A stretch of DNA of 51,742 nucleotides, taken from the NCBI RefSeq assembly GCF_029889845.1, contig NZ_JARANV010000029.1:1-51742 (forward strand), in the 5' to 3' direction. The notes under the pieces were generated by a model. That model made no database searches. It worked only from the letters and a program-made list of their open reading frames with translations, and was not told the DNA's origin. Of this stretch, positions 7,520-14,366 are shown one piece after another (position 1 is the first letter of the stretch; every line of letters starts with the position of its first letter). The translations under genes were made by a program, and so were the position numbers. This DNA is from Halomonas sp. 25-S5. GTDB taxonomy: Bacteria > Pseudomonadota > Gammaproteobacteria > Pseudomonadales > Halomonadaceae.

Positions 7520-7748
7520 GCTGAGAATCCCCTGGATGTAATTGACTGTAAAAAAGGAAAATTTATAAATGCCAGCCACTTCCCCATCAGTGGAGGCATT
7601 GCAGCGGCCTTTTGTAACTGAATGGTTAGTGCCTCATCGGTGAAACACTAGATCGGCAAGAAAACCTGGAATGCCGTGCATTCTCTTCAGAAACAAGCCA
7701 CTACCAACATCACATGAAGTGACTCGGTAGCGTTACAGTCCGGTATCG
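7520..7748. other. Upstream region of the sigma-54 promoter, candidate enhancer
   Basis: No gene. It contains GAATGC-CGT-GCATTC at 7669-7683 (6-bp arms), about 150 bp upstream of the -24 element, and a CCACT/AGTGG pair near 7576-7594. Either could be the activator's binding site; this is positional inference. Confidence 0.35.
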
Positions 7749-7774
7749 AAAAAAGACCGAGCCGACAATCGGTC
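7749..7774 (-). terminator. Rho-independent terminator after cobA
   Basis: Minus-strand stem GACCGA / TCGGTC, loop of 8 nt, followed directly by TTTTTT. A second hairpin without a T run (AGAGGCCAGT/ACTGGCTTCT, 7799-7821) lies between it and the cobA stop. Together they end the nasA-cobA transcript and insulate the sigma-54 operon. Confidence 0.75.
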
Positions 7775-7842
7775 GACTGGCTAAAGGCTGGCGACACAAG
7801 AGGCCAGTGCAACTGGCTTCTGGCTGCGAAGCCTGAAGAAGA

Positions 7843-8769
7843 TCAGTAGAGGTGCTGCTCGAGAGCTGAATGACACGGCAGCGGATGAGTTGCCGCCATC
7901 CGCACCACGCTGCCCACCACGATAAGGCAGGGCGAGGGCAAGGGTTCGGCGGCGAGCCGTGCCGGCATGTCCGCGAGGTTCCCGACCAGCGAGCGCTGTT
8001 CGGGCAGGCTGGCATTGGCCACCAGCATCACCGGCCAGTCGTCGGGGAGCCCAGCCCCGCGTAACCCGTCGCAGATCGCCGATACCTTGCTGAGCCCCAT
8101 ATAGAACACCAGGGTCTCGTCCCGGCGGGCCAGCGAGGCCCAGTCGGGCTCAGCGTCTTCCCGGCAGCGCTGGGCCGTGACGAAACGCAACTGCTGGGCA
8201 TGGGCGCGGTCGGTGAGGGGGATGCCCATGGCGGCACAGGCCGCCGAGGCGGCGGTAATGCCGGGCACGATCTCGACCGGGACACCGGCCTTGCCCAGGG
8301 CGGCGAGCTCCTCCCCCATGCGCCCGAACACGCCCGGGTCCCCGCCCTTGAGGCGCACCACTGACTTGCCCTGACGCGCCAGCCTGACCATCAGCTCGCC
8401 GATCTCGGCCTGGGGTACGCTATGGTGACCGCGGGCCTTGCCCACGTCGTAGCGCTCCCGTCCGACGGGAATCAGCGCCAGCACCTCATCACCGGCCAGG
8501 CGGTCGTAGACCACGGCATCGGCCTGCGTCAGCAACCGCGCGGCCTTGAGGGTCAACAGGTCGGCAGCACCGCTGCCGGCCCCCACCAGATAGACGCTGC
8601 CGTTACGGCAATCGCCATCCCGCGGCCCATCCGCGGGACGCGCTGCACTGCCGAAACGCTCGGCGAGCCAGCGGCCTGCCCCTTGGGCGAGGCGTGCCAG
8701 CAGCGTGCCCGCCATGCCCGGTGCTTCAAGCGACATCGATGGTGTTGGGTTGCGTCTTGGCGAACGCAT
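7843..8769 (-). CDS. cobA: Uroporphyrinogen-III C-methyltransferase
   Basis: 308 residues. It transfers two methyl groups from S-adenosylmethionine to uroporphyrinogen III, giving precorrin-2, the precursor of the siroheme used by NirB. Visible motifs: VYLVGAGSGAADLLTLKAARLL (start of the tetrapyrrole methylase fold), VVYDRL, VRLKGGDPGVFGR and the VPGITAASAACA loop. About 60 residues precede the domain. ATG 8769 is preceded by a strong AGGAGG at good spacing; this makes a 44-bp overlap with the end of nasA, so the genes are translationally coupled. It lacks the CysG dehydrogenase/chelatase part, which must be supplied elsewhere. Confidence 0.92.
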   Translation of the reverse strand: MRSPRRNPTPSMSLEAPGMAGTLLARLAQGAGRWLAERFGSAARPADGPRDGDCRNGSVYLVGAGSGAADLLTLKAARLLTQADAVVYDRLAGDEVLALIPVGRERYDVGKARGHHSVPQAEIGELMVRLARQGKSVVRLKGGDPGVFGRMGEELAALGKAGVPVEIVPGITAASAACAAMGIPLTDRAHAQQLRFVTAQRCREDAEPDWASLARRDETLVFYMGLSKVSAICDGLRGAGLPDDWPVMLVANASLPEQRSLVGNLADMPARLAAEPLPSPCLIVVGSVVRMAATHPLPCHSALEQHLY

Positions 8770-11479
8770 GGGCCCCCTCCTCTTCGGCACGTGGTTCGGC
8801 ACTTTCTTCGATCAGGGATTTGAGTTCGGGAATGCAGCTGCCGCATTGAGTGCCGCAGGCCAGTCGGGCGCCCAGCGCCTCGACGCTGGCATCCCCCTCT
8901 CGGATGGCAGCGACGATGGCCCTCTGCCCCACCTGGTGACAACTGCAGACCAGCGGACCGCTATCGCCGGCCCCATCGTCGCAACCGGCGAGCAACCGGC
9001 GCCGGCGTCCGGCGTCCAGCCCCTCGCCCCCGGCCGCTTCGGCGAAGCGCTCGGTGAGCCAGGCCAGGCCGGGCAGCTCGGCGGGGGGGCCCACCATCAG
9101 CCACCAGCGCAGGCGTCCTTCCGCGATGCCGGCGGCGCGCCACCGTCCGCCATCCGGATCCTCGCTCCACAGCGTCGGCGCGGTCGGCAGATACGCCGCC
9201 AGCCAGGTCCGCCAGTCCGGTGCGTCCCCCGGGTGACCGGCCAGTTGCCAGCGCTCGGCATGGCTCAGGGGAATACGCGCCCAGTAGGCGACATCGCCAC
9301 GGATCTCGCCACCGAGTGTCAGGTCGTCCGCTACCAGCAGGGTCGCTTCCCAGCCGGCCGCCAGCAGTGCGAGGGCGACCGCGCCTTGCTTGAGTTCCGG
9401 CTGGCCGGAGACGGGATCGAGATGGGCCTCGAGCAGCGCTCCCGTCCGGGCCGTGCCGCTGAACTGGTCGGTCCAGTGGATGGGCACGAAGAGCTCGCCG
9501 CGACGCTGGGCCCGGGAGAGGCGCACCCGGCCGACGTAGTCGCCGCCGGCGCCGGAGAGCCGCGCCAGCTGCTGGTCCTCGATGCCCTGGGCAGCGGCAT
9601 CTTCCGGTGCAACCTCGATGAAGGGTTCGGCACGGTGGTTCATCAGCCGCGGAGCCCGGCCGGTACGCGTCATGGTGTGCCACTGGTCGCGCACTCGGCC
9701 CGTATTGAGCCGCAGCGGTCGAGCCGGGCTGAGCGACTGCTCGGGGCCACGTGGCCGCACCGGGACCAAGTGGGCTCGCCCATCCGGGGTGGCGAAACGG
9801 CCATCCTCGAACAGCCGGGCGGTGCCGTGAGGGGCGTCGGCCGTCACCGGCCACTGGATGGGGGCCAGGGCGTCGTAGGCCGCACGATCGAGGCCGGCCA
9901 GCGCCGAGATATCGAAGAGCCGTGCACTCTCGGCGGCGTTCTCGAAGGCCGACAGGCGGGCATGCTCGTCGAAGATCTCGCCGGGGTGCCGGTAGGCGAA
10001 GGCCTCGCCGACGCCCAGGCGCCTGGCCACCTCGACCATGATCCACCAGTCGTGGCGAGCCTCTCCCGGCGGCGGCAGCAGGCCTCGCTGGCGCGAGATG
10101 CACCGCTCGGAATTGGTCACGGTACCGTCCTTCTCGGACCAGCCCGTGGCCGGCAACACGATGTCGGCATAGGCCAGCAGGTCGGTGTCGGCCACGCACT
10201 CGGAGACGATCACCAGCGGGCAACGTGCCAGGGCGCGACGCACGCGGTTGGCATCGGGCAGGCTCACTGCCGGGTTGGTGGCCATGATCCATACGGCCCG
10301 GAGCTCGCCGCGCTCGATTGCCGCGAACAGCTCGACGGCCTTGTGGCCCGGTCCCTCGGGCAGGGTCGGCACCAGGCCGTCGGTGGTCCAGAAGCGCGTC
10401 ACCCGGTCGAGGGCGCCCGGCGTGTGGTAGTCCATGTGGGCGGCGAGCTGGTTGGCCAGGCCGCCCACCTCGCGGCCGCCCATGGCATTGGGCTGGCCGG
10501 TGATCGAGAAGGGGCCGGCGCCGGGCAGGCCGAGCTTGCCGCCGGCCAGGTGGCAATTGATGATGGCGTTGGCCTTGTCGGTGCCGCTGGAGGACTGGTT
10601 GATGCCCTGGGAGAAGAGCGTCACCACGTGCAGCTGGCTGGCGAACCAGTAGAAGAAGGTCTCCAGGCGTTCCGCATCGACATCGCAGTCGGCGGCGATG
10701 GCCTCCAGCGTGGTATCGTCCCCCCGCGCCGCGGCCAGGGTCTCGTCCAGCCCCTGGGTGTGCTTCTCCAGGTAGACCCGGTCGAGCTTGCCCTGGTCGG
10801 CCATCCAGGCCAGCAGGCCGTTGAACAACCGCGCATCGCTGCCCGGTGCCACACCCAGGTAGAGGTCGGCGATCTCGCAGCTGTCGGTGACCCGCGGGTC
10901 GATCACCACCACCCGCATCAGGGGATTGCGGCTCTTGGCGGTACGCAGCCGCTGGTAGAGGACCGGGTGGTTCCAGGCCAGATTGGCGCCCACCAGCACC
11001 ACAAGTTCCGCCTCCTCGAGATCCTCGTAGCTGCAGGGTACGGCATCGGCACCGAAGGCACGCTTGTGGGCCGCCACCGCCGAGGCCATGCACAGCCGCG
11101 AGTTGGTATCCAGGTGCGGCGTGCCGAGGAAGCCCTTGAAGAGCTTGTTGGCGACGTAATAGTCCTCGGTGAGTAGCTGCCCGGACAGATAGGCCGCCAC
11201 GGCCTGGTCGCCATGGGCGGTGCGGGTTGCCTGGAGCCGCTCGGCCACGGTGTCGAGGGCGGTATCCCAGTCGACCTCCACGCCATCGACCCGGGGCCGT
11301 AGCAGCCGCCCGTGATCGCCCAGGGTCTCGTGCAGTGCCGAGCCCTTGACGCACAGCCGACCGAAGTTGGCCGGGTGGTCGCTGTCGCCGTCCACCCCGG
11401 TGAGACGGTCGCCCTCGAGCCGCGCCAGCACGCCGCAGCCGACGCCGCAGTAGGGACAGGTGGTTCGGGCCTGATGCAT
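8726..11479 (-). CDS. nasA: Assimilatory nitrate reductase catalytic subunit
   Basis: 917 residues. Reduces nitrate to nitrite in the cytoplasm using Mo-bis-MGD. The N-terminal 4Fe-4S motif CPYCGVGCG is near residue 8, with the fourth cysteine in GRLCVKG. Large molybdopterin oxidoreductase and MGD-binding domains follow (LNTGRVRDQWHTMTRTG around residue 590). A C-terminal BFD-type 2Fe-2S domain carries CSCHQVGQ and CGTQCGSC, typical of NasA proteins that take electrons from a NasB-type flavoprotein, here encoded divergently at 13080. No Tat or Sec signal, as expected for the assimilatory enzyme. AAAGGAGGT lies before the ATG. Long open frames on the opposite strand here are GC-driven shadows. 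Confidence 0.95.
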   Translation of the reverse strand: MHQARTTCPYCGVGCGVLARLEGDRLTGVDGDSDHPANFGRLCVKGSALHETLGDHGRLLRPRVDGVEVDWDTALDTVAERLQATRTAHGDQAVAAYLSGQLLTEDYYVANKLFKGFLGTPHLDTNSRLCMASAVAAHKRAFGADAVPCSYEDLEEAELVVLVGANLAWNHPVLYQRLRTAKSRNPLMRVVVIDPRVTDSCEIADLYLGVAPGSDARLFNGLLAWMADQGKLDRVYLEKHTQGLDETLAAARGDDTTLEAIAADCDVDAERLETFFYWFASQLHVVTLFSQGINQSSSGTDKANAIINCHLAGGKLGLPGAGPFSITGQPNAMGGREVGGLANQLAAHMDYHTPGALDRVTRFWTTDGLVPTLPEGPGHKAVELFAAIERGELRAVWIMATNPAVSLPDANRVRRALARCPLVIVSECVADTDLLAYADIVLPATGWSEKDGTVTNSERCISRQRGLLPPPGEARHDWWIMVEVARRLGVGEAFAYRHPGEIFDEHARLSAFENAAESARLFDISALAGLDRAAYDALAPIQWPVTADAPHGTARLFEDGRFATPDGRAHLVPVRPRGPEQSLSPARPLRLNTGRVRDQWHTMTRTGRAPRLMNHRAEPFIEVAPEDAAAQGIEDQQLARLSGAGGDYVGRVRLSRAQRRGELFVPIHWTDQFSGTARTGALLEAHLDPVSGQPELKQGAVALALLAAGWEATLLVADDLTLGGEIRGDVAYWARIPLSHAERWQLAGHPGDAPDWRTWLAAYLPTAPTLWSEDPDGGRWRAAGIAEGRLRWWLMVGPPAELPGLAWLTERFAEAAGGEGLDAGRRRRLLAGCDDGAGDSGPLVCSCHQVGQRAIVAAIREGDASVEALGARLACGTQCGSCIPELKSLIEESAEPRAEEEGAHAFAKTQPNTIDVA

Positions 11480-11506
11480 CTCGACCTCCTTTCAGGACTG
11501 CAGACG

Positions 11507-11552
11507 ACGACGCCCACCGCGATTCCCGAGGGAATCCAGCGGTGGGCGTCGT
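11507..11552 (-). terminator. Terminator-like hairpin in the nasA leader
   Basis: Arms ACGACGCCCACCGC and GCGGTGGGCGTCGT (14 bp) enclose a second stem GATTCCC/GGGAATC. It ends about 28 nt before the nasA start codon. There is no U run after it, so it may act as a pause or rho-assisted attenuator. Its promoter-proximal arm (plus 11539-11552) overlaps the small hairpin at 11545-11556, so the two folds exclude each other. Confidence 0.6.
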
Positions 11553-11585
11553 TGCCGTGATGGGGAGGCGACACAGTGCCTCCCC
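11545..11585 (-). ncRNA. Candidate ANTAR (NasT) target: tandem stem-loops in the nasA leader
   Basis: In the nasA transcript, hairpin P1 (plus 11562-11585) has stem GGGGAGGC/GCCTCCCC with loop ACTGTGTC. Five nt later P2 (11545-11556) has stem GGC/GCC with hexaloop AACGAC. Both loops have A at position 1 and G at position 4, the signature of ANTAR-recognised loops, though P1's loop is 8 nt rather than 6. P2 overlaps the promoter-proximal terminator arm, as the antitermination mechanism requires. The NasT gene is adjacent. Confidence 0.6.
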
Positions 11586-11603
11586 GCTGATAAGGGGGAA
11601 TCA

Positions 11604-11619
11604 AGCAATCCCCGTGCCA
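11604..11619 (-). promoter_or_regulatory. Consensus sigma-54 promoter of nasA
   Basis: The minus strand reads TGGCACGGGGATTGCT, a perfect match to TGGCACG-N4-TTGCW. Transcription would start near 11592, giving a leader of about 112 nt that contains the hairpins above. Nitrogen control through NtrC is expected for such a gene. Confidence 0.88.
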
Positions 11620-11716
11620 GCAAGCCCCTACTCCTTGGCACCTGGCGGCTTGGGTACGGAATCAGGCCCCGCGCCCTCGCCTCCTGCACCATGCCAGGGG
11701 CGCCATCGGCTTCACC

Positions 11717-11733
11717 TGCACCATTTTGGACCA
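11717..11733. promoter_or_regulatory. Candidate NtrC-binding site
   Basis: TGCACCATTTTGGACCA is close to the NtrC palindrome TGCACCA-N3-TGGTGCA, with the two mismatches in the right half. It lies about 130 bp upstream of the predicted nasA start, the usual enhancer distance. A poorer half-site (TGCACCA) is at 11685. Confidence 0.55.
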
Positions 11734-11855
11734 TATCGGCCGCCTAGCGGACACGACCCAGGGCCGCCGGGCCCCGTGCGACGGGTAACGCCGAGTCTGG
11801 AATGCATCTTGCAGCACTGCTGCCATCAGAAGCCGAGCCACGAGCGACACACCCT

Positions 11856-12455
11856 ATGCCACCACCCCTGAAGATCCTGCTGGTCGACGACGAGGTCGTC
11901 CGCGCCGCCATGATCGAGGAAGCCCTGACCCGCCAGGGCCACCGGGTCATCTGCCGGTTGACCAGCCCGGCGAGCCTCAACGAGAGGGTCGCCTGCCACC
12001 AGCCCGATGTGGTGATCATCGACATGGAATCCCCCGACCGCGACACCCTGGACAGCATGGCGCTGCTAAATCGCGAGAACCCGCGCCCAGTGGTGTTCTT
12101 CGCCGACCAGCACGACCCCGAGACCATGCAGGCGGCCCTCAAGTCCGGCGTCAGTGCCTATGTGGTCGACGGCCTGCTCCCCGGCCGGGTCAAGGCGATC
12201 ATCGAGGTCGCCATCACCCGCTTCGATGCCTTCCAGTCGATGCGCCAGGAGCTCGATCGCGCGCGCAACCAGCTGGTCGAACGCAAACGCATCGAGCGGG
12301 CCAAGGGGCTGCTGATGAAGCACCAGGACTGCGACGAGGATCAGGCCTATCGCATGCTGCGCAAGCTGGCCATGGACCGTGGCCAGCGGATCGCCGAGGT
12401 GGCCGACAGCGTCATCGATATTCTCGAACGCCTGCAGAAGGGGCCGCTCTCATGA
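11856..12455 (+). CDS. nasT: NasT-type ANTAR response regulator (transcription antiterminator)
   Basis: 199 residues. An N-terminal receiver-like domain (LKILLVDDE at about 5-13, VVIIDMES near 50) is joined by a coiled helix to a C-terminal ANTAR RNA-binding domain (ERKRIERAKGLLMKHQDCDEDQAYRMLRKLAM). ANTAR proteins bind pairs of small stem-loops in leader RNAs and stop a terminator from forming; candidates are present in the nasA and nirB leaders on either side. The start is uncertain: ATG 11856 fits the domain edge but has no clear ribosome-binding site, and ATG 11802 would add 18 residues. The stop overlaps the next start as ATGA. Confidence 0.85.
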   Translation: MPPPLKILLVDDEVVRAAMIEEALTRQGHRVICRLTSPASLNERVACHQPDVVIIDMESPDRDTLDSMALLNRENPRPVVFFADQHDPETMQAALKSGVSAYVVDGLLPGRVKAIIEVAITRFDAFQSMRQELDRARNQLVERKRIERAKGLLMKHQDCDEDQAYRMLRKLAMDRGQRIAEVADSVIDILERLQKGPLS

Positions 12456-12839
12456 CCGCCACACCCTCACCGGAACTCACCCGCCTGACGCTGGGTTTCA
12501 TCCCTCTGCTCGATGGCGCCCATATGCTTGCGCCCCTGCCGCTGGCCATGAGCCTGGGCTGGGGCGAGCGCCCTGCGAGATCCTGGCGCCCATCACCCTG
12601 AGCCGCAGCGGCAATACCCTCACCTTGTCGCCTGACCTGGCAGGCGCCAGCGGCGCCCGCCTCACAGAGGACCCCGCCGACAGCGGCTTGCCCCTGCCGC
12701 GGTGCTGCGCCCCGAGGCCGCCGGCCGTTTCGCCGAGCCCATCGCCCGGTACATGCAGGCTAACGGTCGGCACCTGGATCGCCGCACCCAGGAGGAGTGC
12801 TACAGCCCCGTGCATTTCGACGCCACCACGCACCACTGA
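12452..12839 (+). pseudogene. Decayed nitrate-sensor gene (NasS/NrtA family)
   Basis: Pieces of one NrtA/NasS-type nitrate-binding protein are scattered over three frames. LTLGFIPLLD at the start is joined directly to GAHMLAPLPLAMSLGWG, so about 50 residues are missing. A frameshift is followed by CEILAPITLSRSGNTLTLS; then comes a large deletion; then a C-terminal piece, GRFAEPIARYMQANGRHLDRRTQEEC. The intact N-terminus has no signal peptide and overlaps the nasT stop (ATGA), so a cytoplasmic NasS sensor is more likely than a periplasmic NrtA. NasS normally holds NasT inactive without nitrate, so its loss should alter nitrate control. Confidence 0.75.
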
Positions 12840-12892
12840 TGTGCAACCCCGCCAGAACAAGGCGAACTGGAAGCCGGAAAGACGTGACTCTA

Positions 12893-12921
12893 TTGCACTG
12901 GAAATAAAGGAGAAATATAGA
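12893..12921 (+). promoter_or_regulatory. Possible sigma-70 promoter for nasB-nirBD
   Basis: TTGCAC and TATAGA are separated by exactly 17 bp. Matches to consensus are moderate (3/6 and 4/6). It would start a leader of about 150 nt ahead of the FAD reductase gene. No good -24/-12 site is seen in this interval. Confidence 0.35.
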
Positions 12922-12964
12922 TTTCATGGTCAGCTGGCCAGATTCTTGATGGTAACGGGAAAGC

Positions 12965-13005
12965 CGCGATCAATGGCGATCGCGCCATTCAATGACGAAG
13001 ACGTC
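12965..13005 (+). ncRNA. Candidate ANTAR (NasT) target in the nirB-operon leader
   Basis: The first hairpin is CGCGATC / GATCGCG (7 perfect bp, 12965-12984) with hexaloop AATGGC: A at position 1 and G at position 4, exactly the ANTAR loop rule. Nine nt later GACG-AAGA-CGTC (12994-13005) can form and overlaps the 5' arm of the terminator at 12999; its loop is less canonical. This arrangement is what NasT-mediated antitermination needs. Confidence 0.6.
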
Positions 13006-13048
13006 TCCGCGCTTCCCGATGTCGGGCAGCGTCGAGGCGTCTTTTTTT
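12999..13048 (+). terminator. Leader terminator upstream of nasB-nirBD
   Basis: A 15-nt arm AGACGTCTCCGCGCT pairs imperfectly with AGCGTCGAGGCGTCT. An inner CCCGA/TCGGG stem lies between them, and a run of seven T follows. It stands 31 bp before the first gene of the operon, so the operon can be expressed only if the terminator is bypassed. Confidence 0.8.
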
Positions 13049-13079
13049 GTTCGCGCCTGTTCGCGAGAGAGGTGAAGCG

Positions 13080-14366
13080 ATGAGTCACCGACATTCCCCG
13101 GCACCGATCGAGCACCTGGTGATCGTCGGCAATGGCATGGCCGGCCATCGGCTGGTCGAGGCCCTGGCCGGACACCCCGGACGACCGGCCCGCATCACCG
13201 TAGTCGGCGCGGAGCCCACCCCGGCCTACAACCGCATCCTGCTCTCGCCCTGGCTGGCCGGCGAGATGGATCGCGCGGCCCTGACCCTGCGCGAGGCCGA
13301 CTGGTACGCCGAGCAGGGCGTGACATTGGTACTCGGCGAGCGGGTCAAGGGCCTCGATCGCCGGGCCCGCCGCCTCACCCTGACGAGTGGTCACGTCATC
13401 GACTACGACCGCCTGGTGCTGGCCACCGGCTCGCGACCGACCCTGCCGGCGGTCCCTGGCATCGGCCTCGACGGCGTGCACGGTTTCCGCGACCTGGACG
13501 ATGCCCAGGCGCTGGCGGCGGCGGCCGGGACTGGCGGACGGGCGGTGGTCGTCGGCGGCGGCCTGCTCGGTCTCGAGGCTGCCGAGGGGCTACGCAAGCA
13601 GGGCATGGCCACCAGCGTGCTGCAGCGCTCATCGCGGCTGATGAACCGTCAGCTCGACGCCACCGCCGCCCAGCTGCTGGAGGCCGAGCTCGCCGGTCGC
13701 GGCCTGGCGGTTCACACCGACGCGCGGCTGGCCGCCCTGGAGGACGGCGGCGGCGGCCGGGTCGCCGCGGTGCATCTCGAGGATGGCCGCCGGCTGCCGG
13801 CCGACTGCGTGGTCGTCGCCGCCGGCATCACCCCCAACGTCGAGCCGGGACGCGGCGCCGGCCTCGTGGCCGACCGCGCCCTGGTCGTCGACGGGTTCCT
13901 CACCACCTCGGACCCGGCCATCCATGCCCTAGGCGAGTGCTGCCAGTTCCAGGGCACCACCTATGGCCTCGTGGAGCCGATCTGGCACCAGGTCGAAGTG
14001 CTGGCCGCTTACCTGTGCGGCGAGGCCGTGGCGGGCTACGAGGACGCCCCCAGCGCCACCAAGCTCAAGGTCAGCGGCGTGTCGCTCTATGCCTTCGGCC
14101 CCACCGCGCCGGACGACCACCACGAGGTCCTCAGCTACCACGACCCCGAGCAGGGCGACTATCGCCGCCTGCTGCTGCGCAACGGCCGCATCGACGGGGC
14201 CGTGCTCTATGGCGACACCGCCATGGGCGCCTGGTACTTCGCCCAGGCCCAGGCCGGGCGCGACCTCGGCCCCTGTCGGCAGGCCCTGCTGCTCGGCGCG
14301 GCCGATGCCGAGGCCCTGCTCGACGCCCACGCATCAAGGACCCACCCCCAGAAGGAGGCCGCATGA
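13080..14366 (+). CDS. nasB: NasB-like FAD/NAD(P)H oxidoreductase for nitrate assimilation
   Basis: 428 residues. A pyridine nucleotide-disulfide oxidoreductase fold resembling the N-terminal half of NirB: FAD-binding IVGNGMAGHRLVEAL near residue 14, LVLATGSRPTLP around 115, NAD-binding VVVGGGLLGLEAAEGL around 155, then a C-terminal domain. It is expected to pass electrons from NAD(P)H to NasA, which has its own BFD-type 2Fe-2S domain. The gene symbol is by role and context. ATG 13080 follows GAGAGGTG. The stop overlaps the nirB start by ATGA, so the genes are coupled. Confidence 0.85.
   Translation: MSHRHSPAPIEHLVIVGNGMAGHRLVEALAGHPGRPARITVVGAEPTPAYNRILLSPWLAGEMDRAALTLREADWYAEQGVTLVLGERVKGLDRRARRLTLTSGHVIDYDRLVLATGSRPTLPAVPGIGLDGVHGFRDLDDAQALAAAAGTGGRAVVVGGGLLGLEAAEGLRKQGMATSVLQRSSRLMNRQLDATAAQLLEAELAGRGLAVHTDARLAALEDGGGGRVAAVHLEDGRRLPADCVVVAAGITPNVEPGRGAGLVADRALVVDGFLTTSDPAIHALGECCQFQGTTYGLVEPIWHQVEVLAAYLCGEAVAGYEDAPSATKLKVSGVSLYAFGPTAPDDHHEVLSYHDPEQGDYRRLLLRNGRIDGAVLYGDTAMGAWYFAQAQAGRDLGPCRQALLLGAADAEALLDAHASRTHPQKEAA

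Noticed and set aside
8705..11354. Very long open frames (about 800 codons) on both strands across nasA
   Set aside because: Shadows caused by GC-rich third positions; their translations show no domain and are repetitive in Gly, Arg and Pro, while the nasA frame carries every expected motif.
12858..12900. Possible -24/-12 promoter for nasB-nirBD around ACGTGACTCTATTGCA
   Set aside because: Only the -12 half fits; the -24 GG is missing.
13937..14362. Upstream in-frame extension of nirB to 13937
   Set aside because: It lies inside nasB in another frame; ATG 14363 has a strong GAAGGAGG and matches the NirB N-terminus.
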